Part shown: piece by piece, positions 18,311 through 26,066 of the stretch | Position numbering within the stretch: the first letter of the stretch is position 1 | Layout: the number at the start of each line of letters is the position of its first letter | Assembly (NCBI GenBank): GCA_964394665.1 | Contig: CAYMYN010000021.1 | Location: forward strand, 1 to 64,000 | Direction of reading: 5' to 3' | DNA: 64,000 nt | DNA from: CAYMYN01 sp964394665 | Lineage (GTDB): Bacteria > Planctomycetota > UBA1135 > GCA-002686595 | The notes under the pieces: generated by a model | Database searches by the model: none | The model's input: only the letters and a program-made list of their open reading frames with translations | What the model was told of the DNA's origin: nothing | Program-made: the position numbers and the translations under genes

Positions 18311-20439
18311 GCCGGGGCGGCGGCGCGCGCCCGATCCTCGCCCTGGTGCTGGTGCTGGGGCTGGCGGTGCTGGGGCTGGCGGTCGGCGCGTGGTTCCTCG
18401 CGCGGCCCAGCGCCCCGGAGCGGCCCGAGCCGCCGAGCGCCCTCGTGGTCGTTCTCTGGCCCGGCCTGCGCGCGGGCGACCTGGGCGCGCTGGACGCTGC
18501 CCACAAGTCGACGCCGCACCTCGCATCCCTCGCTGGCACCGGCCTCGTCGCCGGGGCCTACGTGCCGAGCTCGGAGTCGAGCGCCGCGGCCCTGGCGACC
18601 CTGCTCACCGGGCTCGAGCCCACGGTGCACGGCCTGGGCTCGGTGCGCACGCCGGGCCGGCACGGCCTGCCGGACGGGATCCCCACCCTGGCCGAGGGGC
18701 TCGCGGCCCGCGGCTGGCGCACGCTCGCCGCGCTGCTGCCGGCGCACCTGGCGGCCGAGTGGACCGGCCTCGCACGCGGGTTCGACACCCGCTTCGGTGA
18801 GGATGCGGCCGATCCCCTCGAGCCCTTCCTGGCCGAGCTCGCGGCCGCGCTGCGCAGCGAGCGGAACGTCCTCGCCCTGCTGTGCGAGGCGCCGACCGCC
18901 GAGACGCCGGCGCCCCGCGGTCGCGCCGCCATCGAGGCCGTGCGGCGCGCGTTGGTCCCGTTCCGCGAACGCCCCGAGATCGCGCAGCGGCTCGCGCGGT
19001 TGGAGCTCAGTCCCGCGCTGAGTCCGGCGCCGGGGGCCGACGCGGCCCTGGGCGAGCTCGACGAGCTGCTCCTGCGCCGACGCGGCGATCCGGCGCGCGA
19101 AGCGCTGCTCGGGGCCTATCGCGCGGCGGCCCTGAGCGTGCTCGACGAACGCATGGGGCGCGTGGTGAATGAGCTCTCCCGCGCGCGGCCGCGGTCGTGG
19201 GCGGTGGTGGTGACGGGCCTGGGTGCGCCGACCCTGCGCGAGCTCGAAGCTCTCGCCGGCGAACACGCGGCCCTGCCCGAAGCGCTGCGCGTGCCCCTGG
19301 TCCTGGGCGGCGTCCCGGGGCTCGCGAGTGCGGCGCGCGCGGGCACGCTGCGCCGCGACCTCGACCTCGCGGCCTTGCTCGCACGCGCCGCCGAGGGACC
19401 CTTCGAGGGGGCGCCGATTCCCTGGCGCGCGTGGGACCCGGCGCCGCGATCGGACGCGGTGGTGCAGGGCGCGGAGCTCCTGAGCGCGGCCGTGTGGCTT
19501 GCGGACACGACGCCCGATCCCACCGCGCCGGGCGCGGGACGCCTGGTGCTCGACGATTCGGTTCAGGGTTTGCTCGAGGAACCGTGGGCCGCGCGCGCCC
19601 GCGAGCTTGCCCGTGGCGGCGGACGCTACGGCGTGCTCGAGTTCCATGCGCGCGGCCTCGCGGGCCGTGAGGCGCTGGTGCGCTCCCTTCATCCGCGCGC
19701 GCCACTGCGCCTGGGCGCGGACCCCGCCGGCAGTGCGCGCGTCGTGGTGCGCTTCGGCCTCCACGGGGACCGGCCGATCCACGTGCCCTGCGAGCGCCGC
19801 GCGACGCCGCTGCGCGTGCGCCTGCCGCTCGCGGACTTCGGGCGGATCTGGATCGGCGGGCGGCCGCTCCCGGAGGTCGACCTCCCGCTGCTCCCCAGCC
19901 CGGATGGTGCGCCCTGGCCGGCGGATCGGCCGGCGGTGGTGGCGGTGGACGAGCTCGGCGGCGGACGCCTCGCGGTGAGGGTCGACGTGCCCGCCGAAGC
20001 GTCGGTGCGCCTCGTGCTCGAGCTCCTCGGGCCCGATCCCTACGCCGAGCTCCCGCCCCTCGCCGGCGACGCGCCGCCGGCGTCGAGCGCCCACCCGCGG
20101 CGCCCCTCGGCGCGCGTGATCGAAGCCCGCGGCCCCTTCGACTTCGAAGTGTTGCCGCCCCTGCGCGCGAGCCTGGCCCTGGTCGCCTTCGTCGACGGCG
20201 TGCGAGTTCCCGCCAGCGAGCTGCGCTTCGGCGAGCGCGCCTTCGCCGGCGAACACATCGAACTCGCGTTCTCGGCCTTCGCGTGGAGCGACACCGCGTT
20301 GCTCGGGCCCGCCGATCCCACGCGCCTCGCCGAGCCCGGCCTGGCGCTCTCCCTCTCCGATCCGCCGCCGCGCGGCGCGTTGCGAGCCCTCACCCTGGCC
20401 CAGCGCGTCGCCGTCGAGCGCCTGCCCGAGCACGAATGA
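18307..20439 (+). CDS. Membrane-anchored sulfatase-like protein, catalytically degenerate
   Basis: After an N-terminal membrane segment (residues 10-31) the protein follows the alkaline-phosphatase/sulfatase fold: ALVVVLWPGLRAGDLG, STPHLASLAGTG, ATLLTGLEPTVHGLG, then IPTLAEGLAARGWRTLA. In active sulfatases the sequence before LLTG is C/S-x-P-S-R; here it is SSESSAAALAT, with no cysteine, proline or arginine, so formylglycine cannot form. The metal-binding DD/DN pairs are also changed (LWPGLRAGD). The C-terminal half (about residues 380-710) is beta-rich and of unknown type. Length 710 aa. Likely a binding or scaffolding protein rather than a hydrolase. Both ends overlap neighbours by four bases. 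Confidence 0.75.
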   Translation: MSRGGGARPILALVLVLGLAVLGLAVGAWFLARPSAPERPEPPSALVVVLWPGLRAGDLGALDAAHKSTPHLASLAGTGLVAGAYVPSSESSAAALATLLTGLEPTVHGLGSVRTPGRHGLPDGIPTLAEGLAARGWRTLAALLPAHLAAEWTGLARGFDTRFGEDAADPLEPFLAELAAALRSERNVLALLCEAPTAETPAPRGRAAIEAVRRALVPFRERPEIAQRLARLELSPALSPAPGADAALGELDELLLRRRGDPAREALLGAYRAAALSVLDERMGRVVNELSRARPRSWAVVVTGLGAPTLRELEALAGEHAALPEALRVPLVLGGVPGLASAARAGTLRRDLDLAALLARAAEGPFEGAPIPWRAWDPAPRSDAVVQGAELLSAAVWLADTTPDPTAPGAGRLVLDDSVQGLLEEPWAARARELARGGGRYGVLEFHARGLAGREALVRSLHPRAPLRLGADPAGSARVVVRFGLHGDRPIHVPCERRATPLRVRLPLADFGRIWIGGRPLPEVDLPLLPSPDGAPWPADRPAVVAVDELGGGRLAVRVDVPAEASVRLVLELLGPDPYAELPPLAGDAPPASSAHPRRPSARVIEARGPFDFEVLPPLRASLALVAFVDGVRVPASELRFGERAFAGEHIELAFSAFAWSDTALLGPADPTRLAEPGLALSLSDPPPRGALRALTLAQRVAVERLPEHE

Positions 20440-21170
20440 AACGCGTCGTCCTGGTGCGCCCCGAGGGCCCGCGCAACGTCGGCATGGTGCTGCGCATCGT
20501 CGAGAACTTCGGGCCCTGCGAGCTGGTGCTGGTGCGCCCCGAGCGGCGCAGCCTGCTCCAGCACCCCGACTTCGAGCAGATGAGCCACGGCGTCGAGGAC
20601 GCCGCCGCGCGCCTGCGGGTGGTGGACACCCTGGCCGAGGCCCTGGCCGACGTGCACCTCGCGGTGGGCTTCACCGCCCGCGGCCGGGGCGAGGCGTCGC
20701 TCGAGGAGTGGCGCGCGGCGCGGGACTCGCTCGTCGCCCTCGGCGCCGACCCCGACTTCCACCTGGCGCTCGTCTTCGGCAACGAACGCACGGGCCTCGA
20801 CGCGGCCGAGGCGCGCCTGTGCCAGCGCCTGGTGCACATCCGCACCTCCCCGCGCCACACGTCCCTCAACCTGGCGGTGGCCGTCGCGGTGGTGCTCGAG
20901 CCGCTCTTCTCGGGCGAGGCGCGCGTGCCCCTCGAGTCGGGCGGTCACCCCCTGCCCGGCGCGCACCGCGAGTTCCTGAAGGCCCACCTCACCGCCGTCC
21001 TCGCCGGGCGCATCGCCCGTGGCCCCGCCGCTCAACGGGACGTGGCCTCGATGATCGAGCGCGTCTTCTCCCGCGCCCAGCTCGAGACCCGCGACGCCCG
21101 CGCCCTGCACATGATCCTGCGCGCCCTCGGCAGCACCCTCGAGCCCAAGGACTTCGGCATCGAGCCCTGA
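20436..21170 (+). CDS. TrmH/SPOUT family RNA methyltransferase (TrmJ-like)
   Basis: SPOUT methyltransferases add 2'-O-methyl groups to tRNA or rRNA. In this 244-residue protein motif 1 is VRPEGPRNVGMVLRIVENFG near residue 8, motif 2 LALVFGNERTGLDAAEA near 110, and motif 3 IRTSPRHTSLNLAVAVAVV near 135, with the trefoil-knot order. The C-terminal 80 residues are helical (DVASMIERVFSRAQLE), as in TrmJ. The ATG at 20436 overlaps the upstream stop. A strong hairpin lies 20 bases downstream. Confidence 0.9.
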   Translation: MKRVVLVRPEGPRNVGMVLRIVENFGPCELVLVRPERRSLLQHPDFEQMSHGVEDAAARLRVVDTLAEALADVHLAVGFTARGRGEASLEEWRAARDSLVALGADPDFHLALVFGNERTGLDAAEARLCQRLVHIRTSPRHTSLNLAVAVAVVLEPLFSGEARVPLESGGHPLPGAHREFLKAHLTAVLAGRIARGPAAQRDVASMIERVFSRAQLETRDARALHMILRALGSTLEPKDFGIEP

Positions 21171-21190
21171 CGGACGGAGGGGGAAAGGGC

Positions 21191-21227
21191 GCGGCCCCGT
21201 CGGCGCGCTGGGCGCCGACGGGGCCGC
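21191..21227. terminator. Strong hairpin between convergent genes
   Basis: A perfect 15-bp GC-rich stem (21191-21205 with 21213-21227) and a 7-base loop lie between the methyltransferase stop and the stop of the convergent secreted protein gene. There is no U-tract on either side, so it may end transcription with Rho or by the hairpin alone. Confidence 0.6.
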
Positions 21228-21265
21228 GGGGGTCGCGAGCCGGCCGCGGGGGCCGGCCCGGTCGA

Positions 21266-22342
21266 TCACGGGATCCAGGTGTTGATCTCGAGGCCGTTGG
21301 TGAAGTTGAAGCCGCCGCCGCAGGGGCCGACGGGGTCGCGGTACCAGAGCTGGTAGCGGCGCAGGTCGCCGGGGTTCACGCCGCCGACGCTCGAGACGTT
21401 GATGGTCGTGTTGGAGAGGCCGCTGGCGTTCGCGGTGCGGACCTGGAGGCGGACGATGCCGCCGCCGACGCAGCGCAGGCCGTCGCCGAAGGGGTTGCCC
21501 AGGCCGCCGTTGATGGCGTTCAGGCCCTGCAGGTAGAGGCCGGGCTGGCCGGGGGTGAGGCCCGAGCCGGTGAGGACCAAGTCGGCGGCGCCGATCGAGT
21601 TGCTGCCGGTGTAGCCCAGCTTGCCGCCGCCCGCGCCGGCGCTGTTGGCGCAGCCCGAGATGCCGGTCGAGCCGTCGTTCTGGTTGCCGCAGGGGCACAG
21701 CGCGCCGCTGCCGTCGCCGTTGCAGAACGCGGTGGCGAAACCGCCGCCGCTGTTGACCGTGCCGGTGAAGTAGACCGGGTAGTAGTTGGCGCCGTCGAAG
21801 TACTCGGAGATGCGCAGCGTACCGCTCGAGCCGATCGTGCCGCCGTTGGCGGAGACGTTGTTCTGCGCGTAGATGCGGAACTCGACCGTGCCGGTGAGAC
21901 CGGTCAGGGTGCTGAGGTCGATCACCGAGTTGGTGAAGAAGGTGCCGGTGTTGACGATCGAGGCGATGTCGCTCGCGAAGCCGTCACCGCTGTAGCGCAG
22001 ACCCAGGAAGCCGGGGCCGGTGTTGGAGGAGCGGGTGGCGATCCACAGCTCGTCGAGGTCGACGCTCGACCCCGAGTCGACCGTGAAGCCGAAGGTGAAG
22101 TAGTCGTCCGCGGCGAGGTCGTTCCAGCCGCTGGCGCTGATCGAGTTGCCGGCGGCGGTGGGGGTGATACCCGCGCCGCGCGCCATCAGGTCGCCGGTGA
22201 CGCCGGCGGCGTTGTTGGTGGCGGCGGTGGAGACCTGGTCGCCGGTCTCGCCGAACAGGACCCACTCGGTAAGGGTGATTTGCGCGTTGGCGGCGCCAGC
22301 GAAGGCCGCGAGGGCGGCGGCGGAGAGGAGCGAGAGTCTCAT
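21266..22342 (-). CDS. Secreted protein with planctomycete-type Cys motif and C-terminal WYRDP module
   Basis: A 358-residue exported protein with a signal peptide (MRLSLLSAAALAAFAGAANAQ, cleaved after ANA). Residues 22 to about 205 form a beta-sandwich-like domain of the choice-of-anchor kind, rich in Ser/Thr/Gly/Asn. Then comes a short cysteine motif, FCNGDGSGALCPCGN and GISGCANSAGAGGGKL, followed by a C-terminal module ending near YQLWYRDPVGPC. The last module recurs in the metalloprotease encoded at 54880-57858 (YQKWYRDPVDP). The role of the C-terminal part is unknown; sorting or surface retention is a guess. A hairpin (22364-22380, stem GGCTCCC/GGGAGCC) lies in its leader. Confidence 0.8.
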   Translation of the reverse strand: MRLSLLSAAALAAFAGAANAQITLTEWVLFGETGDQVSTAATNNAAGVTGDLMARGAGITPTAAGNSISASGWNDLAADDYFTFGFTVDSGSSVDLDELWIATRSSNTGPGFLGLRYSGDGFASDIASIVNTGTFFTNSVIDLSTLTGLTGTVEFRIYAQNNVSANGGTIGSSGTLRISEYFDGANYYPVYFTGTVNSGGGFATAFCNGDGSGALCPCGNQNDGSTGISGCANSAGAGGGKLGYTGSNSIGAADLVLTGSGLTPGQPGLYLQGLNAINGGLGNPFGDGLRCVGGGIVRLQVRTANASGLSNTTINVSSVGGVNPGDLRRYQLWYRDPVGPCGGGFNFTNGLEINTWIP

Positions 22343-22762
22343 GGTGAGGGTCTTCCCGGGATGGGCTCCCAGCGGGAGCCGAGGTGGGCGATGGGCCGGG
22401 CTCGAGGAGAGCGAGCCGGGTCCGCGGAGAGGTGGAGAACGGGTCGCCGGCGGCGGAGGACTCCGCAGCGGGTGACTCCGAGGCGGGGCGAGCGACCCGC
22501 GCTCGACCCCGGCTGGAGACCGTCCGGCCCGTTCGTTCCGGACGACTTCGACGGCGGAGAATGATCCGCGAAGGCGCCGGATGCCGCAAGGAGCGAGGCG
22601 TGCAGACGGCGTGAAGATCCGCCGGCTGCCCGGTCCCGACCTGAAGAACGCTCCCGTCTGGCTGGCAGATACGACCCCCGGGAAGGTTGGCGGGCCGGCC
22701 GGCGGCGCTGCCGCGGCCCGCGGTTGGCCGCCCGCGGGCGGGCCGCTACCCTCCCCGGTCCC
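22343..22762. promoter_or_regulatory. Intergenic region between divergent genes
   Basis: This 420-base region separates the secreted protein gene (minus) from the corrinoid adenosyltransferase gene (plus) and must hold both promoters. Apart from a 7-bp-stem hairpin at 22364-22380 and an imperfect GGCTCG/CGAGCC pair just after it, I see no clear promoter boxes. No B12-box typical of a cobalamin riboswitch is visible. Confidence 0.35.
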
Positions 22763-23362
22763 ATGGTCCGCCTCAATCGCATCTACACCCGCACCGGCGA
22801 CGACGGCACGACGGCCCTGGGGGACGGCACGCGGCGCCCCAAGCACGATCGGCGCGTCGCGGCCTACGGCACGGTGGACGAGTTGAGCTCGGTGCTGGGC
22901 CTGCTCGTGGCCGACGGCCTGGCCGAGCCGACGCGGACCTGGATCCTCGAGATCCAGAACGACCTGTTCGACGTGGGCGCGGACCTGTGCGTGCCGGGCG
23001 AGGTCGCCGGCGCGCTGCGCATCACGCCGGCCTACACCCGACGCCTCGAGGAGCTGATCGACGGGGTCAACGCGGGGCTCGCGCCGCTCTCCTCGTTCGT
23101 GTTGCCCGGCGGCACGAAGGCCTCGGCTTGGCTGCACCTCGCGCGCACGGTCTGCCGGCGGGCCGAGCGGCTGGTGACCGAGGCGATCGAGCTCGAGGCG
23201 GCCCACGGCGCCGTGCCCGAGGCCGGCATCCAGCCCGAGGTCGTGCGCTACCTCAACCGGCTCTCGGACCTGTTGTTCGTGCTCGGGCGCGCGCAGAACG
23301 ACGGCGGCGCGGGGGACGTGCTCTGGCGCCCGGGCCTGCGGCAAGCGGGCGGAACGACGTGA
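22763..23362 (+). CDS. Corrinoid adenosyltransferase, PduO type
   Basis: This enzyme transfers the adenosyl group of ATP to cob(I)alamin to make adenosylcobalamin. Seen in 199 aa: IYTRTGDDGTTALGDG at residues 6-21 (ATP-binding N-terminal motif of PduO/MMAB proteins), AAYGTVDELSSVLG near 33, LPGGTKASAWLHLARTVCRRAER near 113-135, and LNRLSDLLFVLGRAQN near the C-terminus. It starts a run of three genes overlapping by four bases (this gene, miaE, a membrane protein). No other cobalamin gene is in the window. Confidence 0.95.
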   Translation: MVRLNRIYTRTGDDGTTALGDGTRRPKHDRRVAAYGTVDELSSVLGLLVADGLAEPTRTWILEIQNDLFDVGADLCVPGEVAGALRITPAYTRRLEELIDGVNAGLAPLSSFVLPGGTKASAWLHLARTVCRRAERLVTEAIELEAAHGAVPEAGIQPEVVRYLNRLSDLLFVLGRAQNDGGAGDVLWRPGLRQAGGTT

Positions 23363-23958
23363 TCGAGCTGCGTTGGCGCACCCCGGTCGAGTGGGTCCGG
23401 GCGGTCGAGGCCGAGCCGCTGGCGTTGCTCTCCGACCACGCGCACTGCGAGCTCGGCGCGGCGGCCAGCGCCCAGACGCTGATCGCGCGCAACCCCGGGC
23501 GCGACGAGTTGGTGGCGGGCCTGGCCGAGACCGCGCGCACCGAGCTCGAACACTTCGAGCGCGTCGTGTGCTTGCTGCACGGCCGCGGCGGCAGCCTGCG
23601 CCACCCCGAGCCCAGCCCCTACGCCGCGGGCCTGCTGCGCGCGGCGGCCGAACACGGCGCGGGGGGCGCCGAGCAGCGCCCGCTCCTCGATCGCCTGCTC
23701 GTCGCCGGCCTGATCGAGGCGCGCAGCCTCGAGCGCTTCCACCTGCTCGCGACGCACCTCGCCGACCGCGAGCTGGCCGCGCTCTACCGTGACCTCATGG
23801 CCAGCGAGGCCGCGCACCGCGCGCTCTTCCATCGGCTCGCGACGCGCTACCACGGCACCGAGGAGGTCGCGGCGCGTCTCGAGCAGCTCGCCGGACTCGA
23901 GGCCGAGCTGATCGCGCGCCTGCCCTTCGCCCACCGCGTGCACTCCGGTCCCCGGTGA
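23359..23958 (+). CDS. miaE: tRNA-(ms2io6A)-hydroxylase (MiaE family)
   Basis: MiaE is a carboxylate-bridged di-iron enzyme that hydroxylates 2-methylthio-N6-isopentenyladenosine at tRNA position 37. The 199-residue protein is helical with the ferritin-like ligands in place: HAHCELGAAASAQ near residue 26, ETARTELEHFERV near 57, LIEARSLERFHLLA near 116 and SEAAHRALFHRL near 150. The GTG start at 23359 overlaps the previous stop (GTGA). No miaA or miaB homologue is in the window. Confidence 0.9.
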   Translation: MIELRWRTPVEWVRAVEAEPLALLSDHAHCELGAAASAQTLIARNPGRDELVAGLAETARTELEHFERVVCLLHGRGGSLRHPEPSPYAAGLLRAAAEHGAGGAEQRPLLDRLLVAGLIEARSLERFHLLATHLADRELAALYRDLMASEAAHRALFHRLATRYHGTEEVAARLEQLAGLEAELIARLPFAHRVHSGPR

Positions 23959-24548
23959 ACGCGCCCTCCCGAACGTCGCGCCCCGCGGTCAGCGGGTTCC
24001 CGGGGTGGAAGGGCTACCTCGGCGTGGGGCTCGTGCTGTTCCTCTTCGTGCTCGGGTTCCTCCTGCCGCGCCGCGGCTCGCCCCTGCTGGCGGACGGGCC
24101 GCCCGCGCCGCGGCTCGAGCTCGCGAGCCTCGCGTTGGGCCCGGATCCGGCGCGCGGGCCGTCGCCGGCGATCGAGCACGGGGCCCACGCGCGGCTGGAG
24201 CTCGCGCCCGACGGCGTGGGTGGCCTGGCCGTGTTCGAGCTCCCGGACTTCGGGCGCGCGGCGGAGCCGCCCCGTCTGCTGCACCTGGGGGCGCTGGAGG
24301 CCGGGCCCGTCTCGATCCCGCTCACCGCGCCCACGGCGGGGGAGTCGTTGTGCCTCGTCCTGGTGCTGTGCGGCGAGACGCCGGACGAGGGACGCGCGCG
24401 GGAGCTCCTGGCTCGCGTCCGCCAGAGCGGGCCCTGGATGGCGCCCGTGCTGTTGCGCGAGTTGCGCGCCGAGCCGCGCCTGGGGGGATCGGGCGAGCCG
24501 ATCGCGCGGGCCTACGGCATCAGCGCGGCCCTGCGACCTCCGGAATGA
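23955..24548 (+). CDS. Hypothetical protein with one N-terminal membrane segment, 197 aa
   Basis: The GTG at 23955 overlaps the miaE stop. Residues 1-20 are polar and residues 20-39 form a hydrophobic segment (YLGVGLVLFLFVLGFLLP), so the remaining roughly 155 residues are probably periplasmic. They are rich in Leu/Ala/Pro/Gly (ARLELAPDGVGGLAVFELP) and no family is recognised. The gene precedes the MBOAT gene by 50 bases on the same strand and might belong to that acylation locus. Confidence 0.6.
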   Translation: MNAPSRTSRPAVSGFPGWKGYLGVGLVLFLFVLGFLLPRRGSPLLADGPPAPRLELASLALGPDPARGPSPAIEHGAHARLELAPDGVGGLAVFELPDFGRAAEPPRLLHLGALEAGPVSIPLTAPTAGESLCLVLVLCGETPDEGRARELLARVRQSGPWMAPVLLRELRAEPRLGGSGEPIARAYGISAALRPPE

Positions 24549-24598
24549 GCGGCGGGACGCCCCGATCGGAGCGATCCCGTTAGTATCTCGCATTCCCG

Positions 24599-26059
24599 AT
24601 GGTCTTCAGCGCGCCGGTCTTCCTGTTCCTGTTCCTGCCGTTCGTGCTGGCCATGCACGCGGCGCTCGGGGCCCGGGCGCGGAACGGGGTGCTGCTGGCG
24701 GCGAGCCTGGCCTTCTACGCCTGGGGCGAGGGCGCGCTCGTGCTGCTGCTGCTGGGCTCGGCGGCGGTGAACCACGGGCTCGGGCGCGCGGTCGAGCGCG
24801 CGCGCGCCGCGGGTCGACCCGATCGTTCGCGGCGCCTGGTGGCGGCGGCGATCGCCTTCGACATCGGGCTGCTCGTGTTCCTGAAGTACGCGCCCTGGTT
24901 GCTCGCGAGCCTCGCCCAGGGCTTCGACGCGTTGGGGCTGCCGGGCTGGCGCGTGCCGCGCCTCGAGGGCCTGCGCCTGCCGCTGGGAGTCTCGTTCTTC
25001 ACCTTCCAGGCGCTCTCCTACGTGATCGACGTGCACCGCGGCACCGTGGGCGCGGCGCCGAGCCTGGGGCGCTTCACGACCTACCTGGCGTTCTTCCCGC
25101 AGCTCGTGGCGGGTCCCATCGTGCGCTACCGCGACGTCGACGGACAACTCGCGCGGCGCAGCGTCACCCTGGCGGGTTTCGCCTCCGGCGCGCGGCGCTT
25201 CGTCATCGGCCTGGCGAAGAAGGTGCTCGTGGCCGACGCCCTGCGGCCGCTGGTCGACGCGTCGTTCGCGCACGGAGCGCACGAGCTCACCCCGGACGCG
25301 GCCTGGCTCGCCGTGGTGGCCTTCGGGCTGCTGATCTACTTCGACTTCTCGGGCTACTCCGACATGGCCATCGGCCTAGGCCGGATGATGGGCATCGAGC
25401 TGCTCGAGAACTTCCGCCACCCCTACGTGGCGCGGTCGGTGCGCGAGTTCTGGCAGCGCTGGCACATCAGCCTCTCGACCTGGTTCCGCGACTACGTCTA
25501 CGTCCCGCTCGGGGGCAATCGGGCCACGGCGCGGCGCACCTTCTTCAACATCCTGCTGGTCTTCGGGCTCGTGGGCCTGTGGCACGGGGCGAGCCTGACC
25601 TTCGTCGCCGCCGGGTTGTTGCACGGGCTCTTCCTGGGCCTCGAGCACCTGGGCCTCGACAAGCGGCTCGAACGCCTGCCGGCCCCGCTGCGCCACGCCT
25701 ACCTGCTCGGACTCGTGCTCGTGAGCTGGGCCTTCTTCCGCGCCGACGACCTGGGACGCGGCGCGGCGCACGTGGGCGCGATGTTCGGGCTCGTGCAGGG
25801 GGAGGGGGCGCTCTACGGCGCGTGGCGCTACGTCGACGGGCACGTCGCGCTCGTGCTCGCGGCCGGGGTCGTGGGCTCGGTGCCGTGGCTGCCGCGCCTG
25901 GCGGCCCTGCGCGCGCGCTGGGCGACCGATCCGCGCCGCGTCCGGGCGGCCCGGGGCCTCGATCTGGTCGCCTTCGCGGGCTGGGCGTCGTTGCTCCTGG
26001 GCTCGGCCACGGCCCTGGCCTCGGGGACCTTCCAACCCTTCGTGTACTTCCGCTTCTAG
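24599..26059 (+). CDS. MBOAT family O-acyltransferase (AlgI-like)
   Basis: MBOAT proteins move acyl groups across the membrane for O-acylation of polysaccharides and work with AlgJ/AlgX-type SGNH partners. The 486-residue protein has about ten hydrophobic segments, starts MVFSAPVFLFLFLPF as AlgI-like proteins do, and carries PLGVSFFTFQALSYVIDV near 128, FFPQLVAGPIVRY near 163, YSDMAIGLGRMMGI near 252, FWQRWHISLSTWFRDYVYVPLGG near 282-304 and GLWHGASLTF near 325 with the catalytic histidine. The AlgX-like gene follows after 7 bases. Confidence 0.95.
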   Translation: MVFSAPVFLFLFLPFVLAMHAALGARARNGVLLAASLAFYAWGEGALVLLLLGSAAVNHGLGRAVERARAAGRPDRSRRLVAAAIAFDIGLLVFLKYAPWLLASLAQGFDALGLPGWRVPRLEGLRLPLGVSFFTFQALSYVIDVHRGTVGAAPSLGRFTTYLAFFPQLVAGPIVRYRDVDGQLARRSVTLAGFASGARRFVIGLAKKVLVADALRPLVDASFAHGAHELTPDAAWLAVVAFGLLIYFDFSGYSDMAIGLGRMMGIELLENFRHPYVARSVREFWQRWHISLSTWFRDYVYVPLGGNRATARRTFFNILLVFGLVGLWHGASLTFVAAGLLHGLFLGLEHLGLDKRLERLPAPLRHAYLLGLVLVSWAFFRADDLGRGAAHVGAMFGLVQGEGALYGAWRYVDGHVALVLAAGVVGSVPWLPRLAALRARWATDPRRVRAARGLDLVAFAGWASLLLGSATALASGTFQPFVYFRF

Positions 26060-26066
26060 ACGCCCC

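Noticed and set aside
16393..20439. Very long forward frame crossing dus and the PLP lyase
   Set aside because: Only its last part (18307-20439) is a real gene. The remainder is antisense or out of frame to recognised genes.
22343..22762. Cobalamin riboswitch upstream of the corrinoid adenosyltransferase
   Set aside because: I could not find a B12-box or the conserved core.
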